From Treponema sp. (lineage in GTDB: Bacteria > Spirochaetota > Spirochaetia > Treponematales > Treponemataceae): a stretch of 64,000 nt of DNA. Positions within the stretch are counted from its first letter, which is position 1; the number at the start of each line of letters is the position of its first letter. Made by a program: the position numbers and the translations under genes. The notes beneath the pieces are model-generated. The model made no database searches, was not told where the DNA came from, and worked only from the letters and a program-made list of their open reading frames with translations. The stretch covers positions 124,001 through 188,000 of the forward strand of contig JAGCNW010000019.1 of NCBI GenBank assembly GCA_017645785.1. The letters are read 5' to 3'. Shown in pieces: positions 17,575-25,893 of the stretch.

Positions 17575-17603
17575 TTGACTTTTGGCAAGAATGCCGTTAA
17601 AAT
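17575..17603 (+). promoter_or_regulatory. Promoter of the GDSL lipoprotein gene
   Basis: TTGACT (17575-17580), 17-base spacer, TAAAAT (17598-17603). A normal leader with GGAGG follows before the ATG at 17630, unlike the leaderless promoters in this window. Confidence 0.65.
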
Positions 17604-17629
17604 CTATAGTGTTTTTTATCGGAGGAAAG

Positions 17630-19465
17630 ATGAAAAGATTTTTATCAGCTTTGTTGTTTTCCGCTTTTGTTTTGTGCGGAACCTTTTTTGTTTCATGCGA
17701 CTTTGGCGGAGGAGGGAGCGGGTATCAAGAAAAAACTATAAATTCCAATTCCAGCCAAACGGCCTCGTCAATAAGCCTTTTCGCTTCTGCCACGGACATA
17801 AACGTTGCGGAAACTGAAGCCGCTGTTTGCGTAAACTTTAAGCCTGCCAACGCAAAGGTTTCGATTTGGATGGACACCGACGTCGTCTCTTTTAAAGACG
17901 AACCTACGGCAGTCGGCGATTCTTGGATTGTAAAAATAAAGCCCAACAGGATCGGCACATTTGTCGTTAACGCCCAATCCGGCAGCGAAAAAAAATCGCT
18001 TGCGATAAAAGTTTCCGCGCCCGCCAGCAACATACAAGTAACCGGATACGCAAGCCCAATAGACAAGGATAAGACTGTCAAGCTTACGGCAGTGACGACG
18101 CCGATCGTCTCGACTTCGACAATCAAATGGGCGTCTTCTGACACGAATGTCGCAACGGTTGACCAAAGCGGCCTTGTGACTGCAAAAGGCGCGGGCGAGG
18201 CGAGAATTACCGCCACCGCAGTCAACAACGACGTTGGCAGAACCGCTCCCGTAACGGGATATATTGACGTAACCGTAAAGGGCTTTTATCTGAATGACAC
18301 AATCTTTGTTCTTTGCCAAAAGGATTTGGATGACGACGTAGAGGCGAAGACTAGCGGAATTACCGGCGGAACGGTTGCGTGGACTTCCAGCAACACTAGC
18401 TTGTTCACTGTGGCGGCTGATTCGAGCGACAGCAAAAAAGCCAAGCTGACTTACCAAAACGGCGCTAATGGACTTGGCGAAGTCACGGCCACCCTGACGG
18501 CTGGGGGTGAAACTTACACTGCAAAAGCCACTGTAATTGTCGTTCCGTACACTATGCTGGCTCTTGGCGACAGCATCGCGGCGGGCTACGCTCCCAAGCC
18601 TATGGGCGGCGACGCCAAAGACGATGACATGAAAGAGCAGGACATGCTTGACGCGTATGAAAAATACCTTAACCGTCGCAAGGGAGGAACGGCTCCCGAT
18701 TACGTAAATGAATTCTGCTATTCAGCAAAGCTTAGGGATTCCCTGGCGGAAAGCGAAAACATAAAGTTGCTGGGTTACGCGAACACCGGCGACCAAACAA
18801 AAGACCTCATAGCAAAGCTTGACCCTAACTACAGCGACGGAACAATCGCCACCAAAAAAGGCGAAATTTTGGAAGCGGTCGACCAAGCGGACTACATAAC
18901 CCTTTGCATCGGCGCCAACGACATTTTGCAGCGCGCCACCGGCTGGAACATTTTGGCGAGGGATTTGGATTGGTTTAGAGCTACATTTACCCAGGATATG
19001 GCGACTTTCAAGACAAATTTTGACACGATTCTAGAAAAGATTTTTGACGCAGGCCCTGACACCAAGGTTTACGTAATGTCTGTTTACAGTCCTTACCATC
19101 TCTTTAACCAAACAAACATTCCCGCATCGCAATTCGGTCCTCCGTGGGGCGATTTCGCAAAAAAGATTATCGCTGTGAACGGCATCGCGGAAGAATTCCT
19201 TGCCCAATTGAACGCTTACATTAAGTCCAAGGCCGACAATTCCAAAGTGTACTATGTCGATGTTGCGGATGTGATAAACAAAGTGACTGACGTCGCCGAG
19301 CATTCAAAGCTTATTAATGCCGATCCGTCTAAATTTAACTTGACGGCCTTGATAAGCAAAGGCGGCAGTGTGGTTCCGATTTGGTTTGACCCGCACCCCA
19401 GAAAGGCGGGCGCTGTAAAAATCGCGGACATTTACAAGCCGGTGGTACAGCAATCGCAACCGTAG
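17630..19465 (+). CDS. Lipoprotein with Ig-like domains and SGNH/GDSL hydrolase domain
   Basis: A 611-aa protein. The signal peptide ends in FFVSC (Cys 23), a lipobox for lipid anchoring. Residues about 40-310 hold bacterial Ig-like (Big_2) repeats, for example IKWASSDTNVATVDQSGLVTAKG split over two strands. Residues about 315-600 form an SGNH hydrolase: block I LALGDSIAAGY, block III IGANDIL, block V WFDPHPRKAG. It is probably a surface esterase or lipase acting on polysaccharide esters or lipids. Start chosen by GGAGG 7 bases upstream. It stands alone, with its own promoter and terminator. Confidence 0.9.
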   Translation: MKRFLSALLFSAFVLCGTFFVSCDFGGGGSGYQEKTINSNSSQTASSISLFASATDINVAETEAAVCVNFKPANAKVSIWMDTDVVSFKDEPTAVGDSWIVKIKPNRIGTFVVNAQSGSEKKSLAIKVSAPASNIQVTGYASPIDKDKTVKLTAVTTPIVSTSTIKWASSDTNVATVDQSGLVTAKGAGEARITATAVNNDVGRTAPVTGYIDVTVKGFYLNDTIFVLCQKDLDDDVEAKTSGITGGTVAWTSSNTSLFTVAADSSDSKKAKLTYQNGANGLGEVTATLTAGGETYTAKATVIVVPYTMLALGDSIAAGYAPKPMGGDAKDDDMKEQDMLDAYEKYLNRRKGGTAPDYVNEFCYSAKLRDSLAESENIKLLGYANTGDQTKDLIAKLDPNYSDGTIATKKGEILEAVDQADYITLCIGANDILQRATGWNILARDLDWFRATFTQDMATFKTNFDTILEKIFDAGPDTKVYVMSVYSPYHLFNQTNIPASQFGPPWGDFAKKIIAVNGIAEEFLAQLNAYIKSKADNSKVYYVDVADVINKVTDVAEHSKLINADPSKFNLTALISKGGSVVPIWFDPHPRKAGAVKIADIYKPVVQQSQP

Positions 19466-19504
19466 GAACGGGCAAGGCGCGCCGCGCCGCGCCAAATAAA
19501 AAAG

Positions 19505-19530
19505 GGCTGCCCAATCGGGCAGCCTTTTTT
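19505..19530 (+). terminator. Intrinsic terminator
   Basis: Stem GGCTGCCC/GGGCAGCC with an AATC loop, A run before and six T after. It ends the GDSL lipoprotein transcript and may also stop the convergent small gene. Confidence 0.85.
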
Positions 19531-19554
19531 GTCAGTCAAAATGCCTTGCGCGAC

Positions 19555-19740
19555 TTAGGCGCAAACCAATTCGCGCTCAAGCGTCAAGAAAGACGTGTTT
19601 GTGCATTCGTCGTACTCGCGGTCAACAACAGACCAGCCTTCTTCGAGCGAATCTTCAAGCTCGTCCATGCAGCCGGCAAAATAATCGTTGTCCATTGAGA
19701 CAAGGACGTTTTTTGTTTCCATAATAGTGTTACTCTCCAT
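19555..19740 (-). CDS. Small acidic hypothetical protein
   Basis: A 61-aa protein rich in Asp and Glu, with the stretch MDELEDSLEEGWSVVDREYDE. It has no signal peptide or recognised domain. A GAGAGGAAAA ribosome site precedes the ATG, supporting a real gene. A second Met at residue 7 is a possible start. No function is inferred. Confidence 0.5.
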   Translation of the reverse strand: MESNTIMETKNVLVSMDNDYFAGCMDELEDSLEEGWSVVDREYDECTNTSFLTLERELVCA

Positions 19741-19856
19741 TTTTCCTCTCCACCTTTATTTTCGGTATTTACATATAAATATTTATAGCGAAAATTCACA
19801 AAAAATGCAACATCTATTGCGGGGCTTTCGCGCTTGGACGCGGCTTTGGGCTGGCG

Positions 19857-20276
19857 TTACTTTATCGCGGCCTTTGTCCAAGTCCCGCATTTTTCGATGT
19901 CGGCGGCTTCGGGAGTAAGGTGAACCATCAAAGGCTCGGCGGCCATGACGCCCCCGCGCTCCTTGATTCTGGCTTCCCAGTCGCGGAGCCACTTTCCGTC
20001 GCCCCAATCGTAAGAGCCGAAAATTCCAACCTTCTTTCCTTTGATTGAATTTTCAATCGCGGCAAAAAATTCCTCAACGCTGTCTTCCAAAACTTCGTCT
20101 CCCATCGCGGGGCTTCCCAAAAGAAGAACGTCGCAAGAAAGGACCGCGTCCTTGTCGGCTGAGTCGGCCGTTCCAAAAACTACTTCCGCTCCGCTTGCCT
20201 TGGCTGAATCAAACACGGCCTTGGCCATCGCCTCCGTGTTTCCTGTAGTGCTTGCGTAAATTACCGCAACTTTCAT
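19857..20276 (-). CDS. Flavodoxin
   Basis: A 139-aa flavodoxin. The FMN phosphate loop is seen as YASTTGNTEAMA at residues 7-18, and the flavin-stacking regions include GSPAMGDE and GSYDWGDG. It is a low-potential electron carrier that can replace ferredoxin under iron limitation. A strong AGGAGG precedes the start, and it follows the DUF3793 gene by 9 bases. The upstream control region carries a possible metal-responsive operator, which fits iron-dependent expression. Confidence 0.92.
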   Translation of the reverse strand: MKVAVIYASTTGNTEAMAKAVFDSAKASGAEVVFGTADSADKDAVLSCDVLLLGSPAMGDEVLEDSVEEFFAAIENSIKGKKVGIFGSYDWGDGKWLRDWEARIKERGGVMAAEPLMVHLTPEAADIEKCGTWTKAAIK

Positions 20277-20285
20277 TATTGCCTC

Positions 20286-20855
20286 CTATGCGGCCTTCCG
20301 GCCTTTTTTATATTCCTTTATGATTTTGTTCAAGGGCCAGCCTTGGCAAAACCATTTTTGGCAGATTTTCGAGCAGTCCTTGTATTTGCAAGACCGCTCC
20401 CTTGCGTTTTTTACGTTGGAATAGGCTTTCCATGAGCCGCAAAATTTAAAGCCCTTTCCCTTGTTCCTCTCAAAGGCGATTATGTCGCTGATGGGGTAGC
20501 CCAATAGCAGGCCCACTTCATGGGGGAACGTGTCTCGCGCCGCGATCCGGCGGCTAAGCTCTTGGACAAAGGACGCGCAATCCAAATTGTTTTTGTAGCC
20601 CTTTAGCGAAAGGTATTCTTGCGCGGAGCTTTCGTCCAAAATTTTTTTTACCCAATTTGGGTTGCACAAAAAGACCAGCGTTCCGTCTTTTTGCGGAGCG
20701 CGGAAGGCGCAAATCTTATTTTGTTCAAGCGCGTCCTTCCAAAGCGCGAAGGTCGCGTCCGAGCACTTTTCGTTTTTCACAGAAAATAAATTCGCGGGCT
20801 TTATTCCGCAAATTGTGGGCGCTCCAAAATGAAGCATCATTTGGTCAAAGCTCAT
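20286..20855 (-). CDS. DUF3793 family protein
   Basis: A 189-aa soluble protein of the DUF3793 family, recognised from the N-terminal FGAPTICGIKPANLF, the central EVGLLLGYPISDI and the C-terminal Cys-rich KYKDCSKICQKWFCQG. The function is unknown; in treponemes and clostridia it recurs beside flavodoxin and iron-transport genes. The AAAGGA ribosome site and the flavodoxin gene immediately downstream suggest a two-gene unit regulated from the divergent region at 20.87-21.01 kb. Confidence 0.8.
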   Translation of the reverse strand: MSFDQMMLHFGAPTICGIKPANLFSVKNEKCSDATFALWKDALEQNKICAFRAPQKDGTLVFLCNPNWVKKILDESSAQEYLSLKGYKNNLDCASFVQELSRRIAARDTFPHEVGLLLGYPISDIIAFERNKGKGFKFCGSWKAYSNVKNARERSCKYKDCSKICQKWFCQGWPLNKIIKEYKKGRKAA

Positions 20856-20872
20856 GGTTTCCTTTTATACAA

Positions 20873-20922
20873 TTAGCAATAACTAACAAGAGTATGTTAT
20901 AACTTATTTTGTAATGTGTCAA
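20873..20922 (-). promoter_or_regulatory. DUF3793-flavodoxin promoter with dyad at the transcription start
   Basis: On the minus strand TTGACA (20922-20917), 17-base spacer, TAACAT (20899-20894). The dyad TTAGCAATAACTAA at 20873-20886 covers the predicted start of transcription. It resembles the second dyad at 20986-21003, suggesting one regulator for both divergent units. Confidence 0.5.
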
Positions 20923-20977
20923 GTCCGCTCGGATGCTATATTTTTTTTGTTATCTATATAAAATTTTTATTGTGATA

Positions 20978-21006
20978 TTGACATTTTAGTTATATTACAC
21001 TAATCT
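20978..21006 (+). promoter_or_regulatory. P-type ATPase operon promoter with dyad in the spacer
   Basis: TTGACA (20978-20983), 17-base spacer, TAATCT (21001-21006). The dyad TTAGTTATATTACACTAA (20986-21003) with arms TTAGT/ACTAA fills the spacer and enters the -10 box, the usual place for a repressor. By its neighbours the ligand is probably a metal. Confidence 0.55.
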
Positions 21007-21061
21007 AAATTTGCAAAGACAAATTTCATGCCTTGCGACTTTAAATTAGAGGAGCAAAAAA

Positions 21062-21262
21062 ATGACAGACGGATGGAAAAAATTTTTGTGGGGAGTCGCG
21101 GCCGGAGCGGTCGCCGCGGCCTTTGTTCAGACTGACACCTTTAAAAAGGGAGCGGCAAAAGTTCTTGCGGGCGGATCCCAGCTAAAAAAGGACGCCAAAG
21201 AATATTTTGAGACTCTAAAAGAAGACGTTGAGGACCTTAAGGCCCAGGGCGCCAAGGCGTAA
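21062..21262 (+). CDS. Small DUF6110-like membrane-associated protein
   Basis: A 66-aa protein: a short hydrophobic helix (FLWGVAAGAVAAAFV) followed by an amphipathic charged tail predicted to be helical. Similar short proteins precede P1B-type ATPases in other anaerobes, and I assign it to the DUF6110-like group by context and appearance only. GAGGAG lies 7 bases ahead of the ATG. It is the first gene of the metal operon. Confidence 0.6.
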   Translation: MTDGWKKFLWGVAAGAVAAAFVQTDTFKKGAAKVLAGGSQLKKDAKEYFETLKEDVEDLKAQGAKA

Positions 21263-21294
21263 GCCCGACCCCAAACATAAGCCAAAAATTCACT

Positions 21295-23484
21295 ATGAAA
21301 TTTTGGATCAAACATTCCCTGCCGGGCCGTGTCCGCGTTCGTTACGACAAAAGCCAAGTGACTTCGCGGCAAGCGGCCCTGGCGGCGGAACTACTTTCCA
21401 CCCAAGACGGAATCAAGAGCGCCAGCGTAAATTGCGTCGTCGGCTCCTTTTTGATTTACTACGACGATTCCGTGCTTTCAGAAAAACATATACAGGCGCT
21501 TTTTATGGCGCTGTCCGAAAAATATTTACAAAACCAAGAGCTGCTTGACGCTGTCGAGGAGCCGCAAGAAAAGGAAAGCCTTTTGTTCAACTTGGCCGTG
21601 ATGACGGCGGAACATTACGCAAAGGCCTTTTTGCCTTTTTACATCCGCTTGCTCTTGCGAGTCGTTTCGCTTTGTCCAAGAATCGCGCGCGGCCTTTTGC
21701 GCGTGGCGGAGGGGCAAGTCTTTCATTCCGAAGTTTTGGATTCCGCCGCGATCGCGGCGTCGCTTTTGGCCGGCGACGCTGGAACCGCTTCAAACATAAA
21801 TTTTTTGCTGAACGTTGGCGACGCGATAGAAGAGTTCACCAAGAAAAAATCTTACGGCGACTTGGCCGACCGTTTGCTTTCAAAGAACGACAAAGTCCAG
21901 CTTGTCGAAGTCGGAGCGGACAACAAGCGAGTGGAAAAATCCGTTCCGCTAAACCTTGTGAAAAAAGGCGACTTGGTGGCCGTTCGCACCGGCGGCGTGA
22001 TTCCTGTTGACGGAACGGTGGCAAGCGGCGAGGCTCTTGTGAACCAAGCGGCGATTACAGGGGAGCCGCTCGCGGTTGAAAAACGGCAGGGCGCTTCGGT
22101 CTTTGCGGGAACGCTTGTGCAGGAAGGCGAGATTTTTGTTGAGACAAGAGCCGTCGGAAGCCAAACAAAAGTGCAAGGCATACTTTCGATGATTGACTCG
22201 TCGCAGCAGTTGAAAGTTTCTTCGCAAGTGCGTTCCGAAAACTTGGCCAACCAGCTTGTAAAGTGCAACTTTCTTTTGTCCGCCGCGACATTCTTGTTCA
22301 CCGGAAGCCTTCGCAAAGTGATGGCCACGCTGATGGTTGACTATTCTTGCGCGATGAAGCTTGCAGCGCCGATCGCCGTCTTGAGCGCGATGAAAGAGGC
22401 CGCCGAAAACGGAATCATCGTAAAGGGCGGAAAATTTTTGGAGGAAGCGTCCAAGGCCGACACGCTTGTCTTTGACAAAACCGGAACGCTCACTTGCGCC
22501 GCTCCGCGCCTTTCTAAAATCCATTCCTTTTGCAAAAAATCGGACGACGAGCTTTTGGCGCTGGCCGCCTGCCTTGAGGAGCACTTTGCCCATCCAATAG
22601 CGGAGGCCATTGTCCAAGCGGCAAAGGAGCGCGGCCTCCTTCACCCCGAAGAGCACGCGAAAGTGGAATACATCGTGGCTCACGGAATCGCCACAAGCCT
22701 GAACAAAAAACGCCTCTTGATTGGAAGCAGGCATTTTATTTTTGACGACGAAAAATGCCAGGCGCCAAAAGAGCTGGAGGCGGTTCAAAAGTCGGCGCTA
22801 GAAAACGGCGAGTCGCTTTTGTACCTTGCCGAAGAAAAGCGCCTGATAGCCGCCTTTGCCATAAACGATCCTTTGCGCCAAAACGCCGCCCGCGTGATCC
22901 AAGCCTTGCGCGTGTCGGGCATAACAAAGTGCGCGATGATTACCGGCGACGACGAGGGCGCGGCCAAGAACGCGGCGGCCTCCGCAGGCGTTGACCATTA
23001 CGTTTCGAGGGCGCTCCCCGAAGACAAAGTTTCGTTCATCGAAAAAGAAAAGAAGAATGGCCGCAAGGTCGTTATGGTTGGCGACGGAATCAACGACGCG
23101 CCCGCTCTTAGCGCGGCCGACGTTGGAATCGCAATGGGGAACGCCGCCGACATCGCGGGCGAGACGGCGGATATTTCGCTCCCTGCGGACAGCGGCTTGG
23201 AAGGCCTTTTAAAAGTGCGCGGCTTGGGAAGCGCTCTTATGGAACGAATCGATTTGAACAACCGCGACATTGTCGCCGTGAACACCGCGCTGATGTTCCT
23301 AAGCTTGTTCGGCGCGATCACGCCGTCCGCGGCCGCGCTTTTGCACAACGCCTCAACGGTAATGTTCGGAGCGCGGGCGATGAAGCCCTTTTTGGGAACG
23401 AAAGCCTCGCGCGAAACGAATGGCCAACCGAAAAGCGCCGGCCGGCCCGGCAGTCTTGGTTTGCCGACGGCGGGGGAGGCGTAA
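21295..23484 (+). CDS. Heavy-metal-transporting P1B-type ATPase
   Basis: A 729-aa protein. An N-terminal HMA-like fold without a CxxC pair (residues 1-80) leads into transmembrane helices, the actuator loop ITGEP, the phosphorylation site DKTGT, the P1B-specific HP in FAHPIAEAI, and the hinge GDGINDAPAL. The membrane metal motif is SCA (in VDYSCAMKLAAP) rather than CPC. Exported metal is uncertain; SCA-type pumps differ from copper and zinc CPC pumps. It is flanked by a small membrane protein and a ZIP importer gene, pointing to transition-metal balance. Confidence 0.9.
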   Translation: MKFWIKHSLPGRVRVRYDKSQVTSRQAALAAELLSTQDGIKSASVNCVVGSFLIYYDDSVLSEKHIQALFMALSEKYLQNQELLDAVEEPQEKESLLFNLAVMTAEHYAKAFLPFYIRLLLRVVSLCPRIARGLLRVAEGQVFHSEVLDSAAIAASLLAGDAGTASNINFLLNVGDAIEEFTKKKSYGDLADRLLSKNDKVQLVEVGADNKRVEKSVPLNLVKKGDLVAVRTGGVIPVDGTVASGEALVNQAAITGEPLAVEKRQGASVFAGTLVQEGEIFVETRAVGSQTKVQGILSMIDSSQQLKVSSQVRSENLANQLVKCNFLLSAATFLFTGSLRKVMATLMVDYSCAMKLAAPIAVLSAMKEAAENGIIVKGGKFLEEASKADTLVFDKTGTLTCAAPRLSKIHSFCKKSDDELLALAACLEEHFAHPIAEAIVQAAKERGLLHPEEHAKVEYIVAHGIATSLNKKRLLIGSRHFIFDDEKCQAPKELEAVQKSALENGESLLYLAEEKRLIAAFAINDPLRQNAARVIQALRVSGITKCAMITGDDEGAAKNAAASAGVDHYVSRALPEDKVSFIEKEKKNGRKVVMVGDGINDAPALSAADVGIAMGNAADIAGETADISLPADSGLEGLLKVRGLGSALMERIDLNNRDIVAVNTALMFLSLFGAITPSAAALLHNASTVMFGARAMKPFLGTKASRETNGQPKSAGRPGSLGLPTAGEA

Positions 23485-23485
23485 A

Positions 23486-23800
23486 ATGGAGTGGCGATAT
23501 TATCCCGGAAAGTTTAGGTTCCGCGACCGCGTTTTGCGTGACGAGGACATCCGCCGCGCCGCAATCGAAGCCGCGGCCGTCCTTTGCCCTTCCGCCAAAA
23601 TCGAATGGAACGAAAGTACCAGCGGCATATTGGCCACCTTTCCTCCAGACGCGCTGGACATCGAAAAGCTAAAGGCGCTAGTTCCGCTATTAAAAGAGCT
23701 TGGGCCAAAAGTCCGCTTTTACACTCCGCAAAAAAAGGCCGCCGTCTTGGAAGGGATAGAAAAGATACGGGCCGCCACGGCTGAGATTGCCGAATCCTAA
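23486..23800 (+). CDS. Conserved-looking small protein after P1B-ATPase
   Basis: A 104-aa protein starting MEWRYYPGKFRFRD, one base after the ATPase stop, so co-translation is likely. It has an alternating beta/alpha appearance similar in size to HMA-type metal chaperones, but no CxxC; the only Cys is in VLCPSAK. I do not recognise the family. Its position suggests an accessory role for the pump. Confidence 0.6.
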   Translation: MEWRYYPGKFRFRDRVLRDEDIRRAAIEAAAVLCPSAKIEWNESTSGILATFPPDALDIEKLKALVPLLKELGPKVRFYTPQKKAAVLEGIEKIRAATAEIAES

Positions 23801-23821
23801 AAAAAAATATAAGATGGACTT

Positions 23822-24601
23822 ATGAGCGCGCTATTGTTTGGATTGGCCCTGCCGTTTTTGGGAACGACGCTTGGGGCCGCGACTGTTTTCTTTTTAAAAG
23901 GCAAGATGAACGACAGCCTGCAGCGGGGGCTTTTGGGCTTTGCCGCGGGCGTCATGGTCGCCGCGAGCGTTTGGTCGCTTTTGATTCCCGCGATGGAAAT
24001 GTCGTCGCCTTTGGGCCGCCTTGCCTTCGCGCCCGCCTTGGCGGGCTTTGCGGCGGGAATCGCATTTTTGTTTTTGCTTGACAAAATCACTCCGCACTTG
24101 CACGCGATGGCGCAAAAGCCGGAAGGCCCCGCCGCGTCAATCAGCCGCACGACAATGCTTTTCTTTGCCGTCACCCTTCACAACATTCCGGAAGGAATGG
24201 CCGTGGGTGTGGCGTTGGCCAGTTTTTTAAGCGGAGGAGCGGCGATAAGCGCGGCGGACTCGTTTGCCCTTGCGCTTGGAATCGCAATCCAAAATTTTCC
24301 TGAAGGCGCGATTGTCTCAATGCCGTTAGTCGGCGAAGGCAAGGGCAAAGGAAAAGCCTTTTTGTTCGGAACCCTTTCCGGCGCGGTCGAGCCAATCGCC
24401 GCCGCCCTCACGATTTTGCTTACGGCGCTCTTGCTTCCATTCTTGCCCTACATGCTTTCGTTCGCGGCGGGCGCCATGGTTTACGTTGTCATCGAGGAAC
24501 TGATTCCCCAAGCCGTCCGCGACGAAAAGACCGACATTTGCGCGATAACATTCGCGGCGGGCTTTGCGCTGATGATGGTCCTGGACGTGGCGCTAGGATA
24601 G
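23822..24601 (+). CDS. zupT: ZIP family metal transporter
   Basis: A 259-aa integral membrane protein with eight hydrophobic segments. The ZIP signature is clear: HNIPEGMAVGVALA in helix 4 and QNFPEGAIVSMPL in helix 5, which form the binuclear metal site. The family imports zinc, iron or manganese. The gene has a weak TATAAG box 8 bases ahead of the ATG and no ribosome site, so it may have its own leaderless transcript in addition to read-through from the ATPase. Confidence 0.9.
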   Translation: MSALLFGLALPFLGTTLGAATVFFLKGKMNDSLQRGLLGFAAGVMVAASVWSLLIPAMEMSSPLGRLAFAPALAGFAAGIAFLFLLDKITPHLHAMAQKPEGPAASISRTTMLFFAVTLHNIPEGMAVGVALASFLSGGAAISAADSFALALGIAIQNFPEGAIVSMPLVGEGKGKGKAFLFGTLSGAVEPIAAALTILLTALLLPFLPYMLSFAAGAMVYVVIEELIPQAVRDEKTDICAITFAAGFALMMVLDVALG

Positions 24602-24657
24602 AGGGGGCTATGCATAATGCAGAAGTTTTTGTAGAATGTTGAATACTCAGAAGATGT

Positions 24658-24670
24658 GTTAGGCGTACGC
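24658..24670 (+). other. Possible relic cassette junction
   Basis: GTTAGGC at 24658-24664 matches the classic attC core consensus GTTRRRY and is followed by the palindrome GCGTACGC. No matching left half is visible upstream, and the AT-rich sequence begins soon after, so it may be a decayed boundary of the array. Confidence 0.25.
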
Positions 24671-24700
24671 TGTTGGCATGGTTGTTTATGGAGAAAAAGA

Positions 24701-25726
24701 TTGGAAACTCAGATTATAAAACAAGAAAGAATTTTTGGCATTGAATTTGCGCGAGCTTGTTGCGCGATAGGAATTATAATATTTCATTACTTTTGCCATT
24801 CGGCAGGTTCGTTCAAGTTTTTATTTGCAACGGCAAATGATTCTTGGGGGCATATGTTTGTAACAGCTTTTTTTGCGATTTCTGGAGCAGTTTTATATTA
24901 TAATTATCCCCAAATAGAATCCTTGAAAGTGTTTTATTTCAAAAGATGGAAGTCGATTTTTCCTGCATACTATTTATGTTTTCTCTTCTTTTTTCTGCGA
25001 AACATATTTCAAAACCATAAGTTGTTCTATGCAGGTAATCCATTAAAACTTGCATTTACACTTTTGGGAATGGATGGATATTTTCTATATAAGTATTCTA
25101 ATTATTATATTGTTGGGGAGTGGTTTCTTGGAGCTATAATTATGCTTTATTTATTATACCCATTTCTGGTATATGTAATGAATAAAAAAATGTTCATAAT
25201 CCCCATTTTTCTAATTATGGGGTATGTTTCGATGTATTGCACTGATCTTTTTGAAATAATGAAATTTACAAATTTAATCACCTGTATGACTAGTTTTTAT
25301 ATAGGTATGATTTTCATAAAATTCAAGGATTTGTTTTTTAAGAATAAAATTAGTTGGATGGTATCGCTTCTAATTCTTGTGGTTATGAGGTTTGTAAAAT
25401 TTCCAAATTTTGTTTTTTTTCATCAAATTCAAGGGTTGTCTTTGCTTGTCGTTTTGGTACAATTAGGAAATTGCGTGATGATGACAAGGTGGAAAAGTTT
25501 TTTTACAGAGTTAAGCAAGATGAGTTTTTCTATTTTTTTATTTCAACATGTGGTAATTTTAGATATGCAAGGTGTTTTCAATCCTGAAAAATGGTATAAA
25601 ATTCTAGTCATTTTATTTGCTACTATAGTCTTGACGCTAATATGTGCAAAAATATTATTAATTGTTGTAAATTATTTAACAAATAGTAAATTATTTAAAA
25701 TTTTGGAATCAAAATTTGCGATATAA
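24701..25726 (+). CDS. Acyltransferase family 3 membrane protein (cassette gene)
   Basis: A 341-aa AT-rich gene, unlike its neighbours. About ten hydrophobic segments, with the N-terminal GIEFARACCAIGIIIFHYF carrying the conserved Arg and His of the acyltransferase 3 family that O-acylates surface carbohydrates. The TTG start at 24701 is favoured because GGAG lies 7 bases upstream; a longer start at 24656 has none. A strong attC-like element begins 8 bases after the stop, so it is read as an integron cassette. Surface modification would fit phage or immune evasion. Confidence 0.75.
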   Translation: METQIIKQERIFGIEFARACCAIGIIIFHYFCHSAGSFKFLFATANDSWGHMFVTAFFAISGAVLYYNYPQIESLKVFYFKRWKSIFPAYYLCFLFFFLRNIFQNHKLFYAGNPLKLAFTLLGMDGYFLYKYSNYYIVGEWFLGAIIMLYLLYPFLVYVMNKKMFIIPIFLIMGYVSMYCTDLFEIMKFTNLITCMTSFYIGMIFIKFKDLFFKNKISWMVSLLILVVMRFVKFPNFVFFHQIQGLSLLVVLVQLGNCVMMTRWKSFFTELSKMSFSIFLFQHVVILDMQGVFNPEKWYKILVILFATIVLTLICAKILLIVVNYLTNSKLFKILESKFAI

Positions 25727-25733
25727 TATAAAG

Positions 25734-25857
25734 CATAACAAAGGTTACGGTCTTCGGTTGTTTGCATTTTGGAAATTATTATCTAGCGTGCTCACGCGCA
25801 CGAAGCATCGTAGCCGACAGCGGGGTAGGGTTCGCTACAGTACAAGCAGTTGTTATG
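25734..25857 (+). repeat. attC-like recombination site 1 (long form)
   Basis: 124 bases bounded by the inverted ends CATAACAA (25734-25741) and TTGTTATG (25850-25857). It shares AACAAAGGTT, CGTAGCCGACA (25809-25819) and GTACAA-CAG with attC site 2 at 30264-30324. Compared with site 2 it has about 60 extra bases after AACAAAGGTT, holding an internal GCGTG/CACGC hairpin, and may be a composite of two sites. It begins 8 bases after the acyltransferase stop. Confidence 0.75.
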
Positions 25858-25863
25858 TTGACG

Positions 25864-25879
25864 CCCGCACAGGGGCGCT
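25864..25879 (+). other. Cassette leader hairpin A
   Basis: CGCCC GCACAG GGGCG forms a 5-bp stem starting about 5 bases after the attC junction and about 20 bases before the ribosome site of the next gene. Near-identical to the leader at 28748-28763. Confidence 0.55.
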
Positions 25880-25893
25880 TGGAGAGGAAAAAT

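Noticed and set aside
24658-24670. GTTAGGC as the start of a full attC before the acyltransferase
   Set aside because: The classic core is present but no complementary left half exists upstream, so only a relic junction is listed with low confidence.
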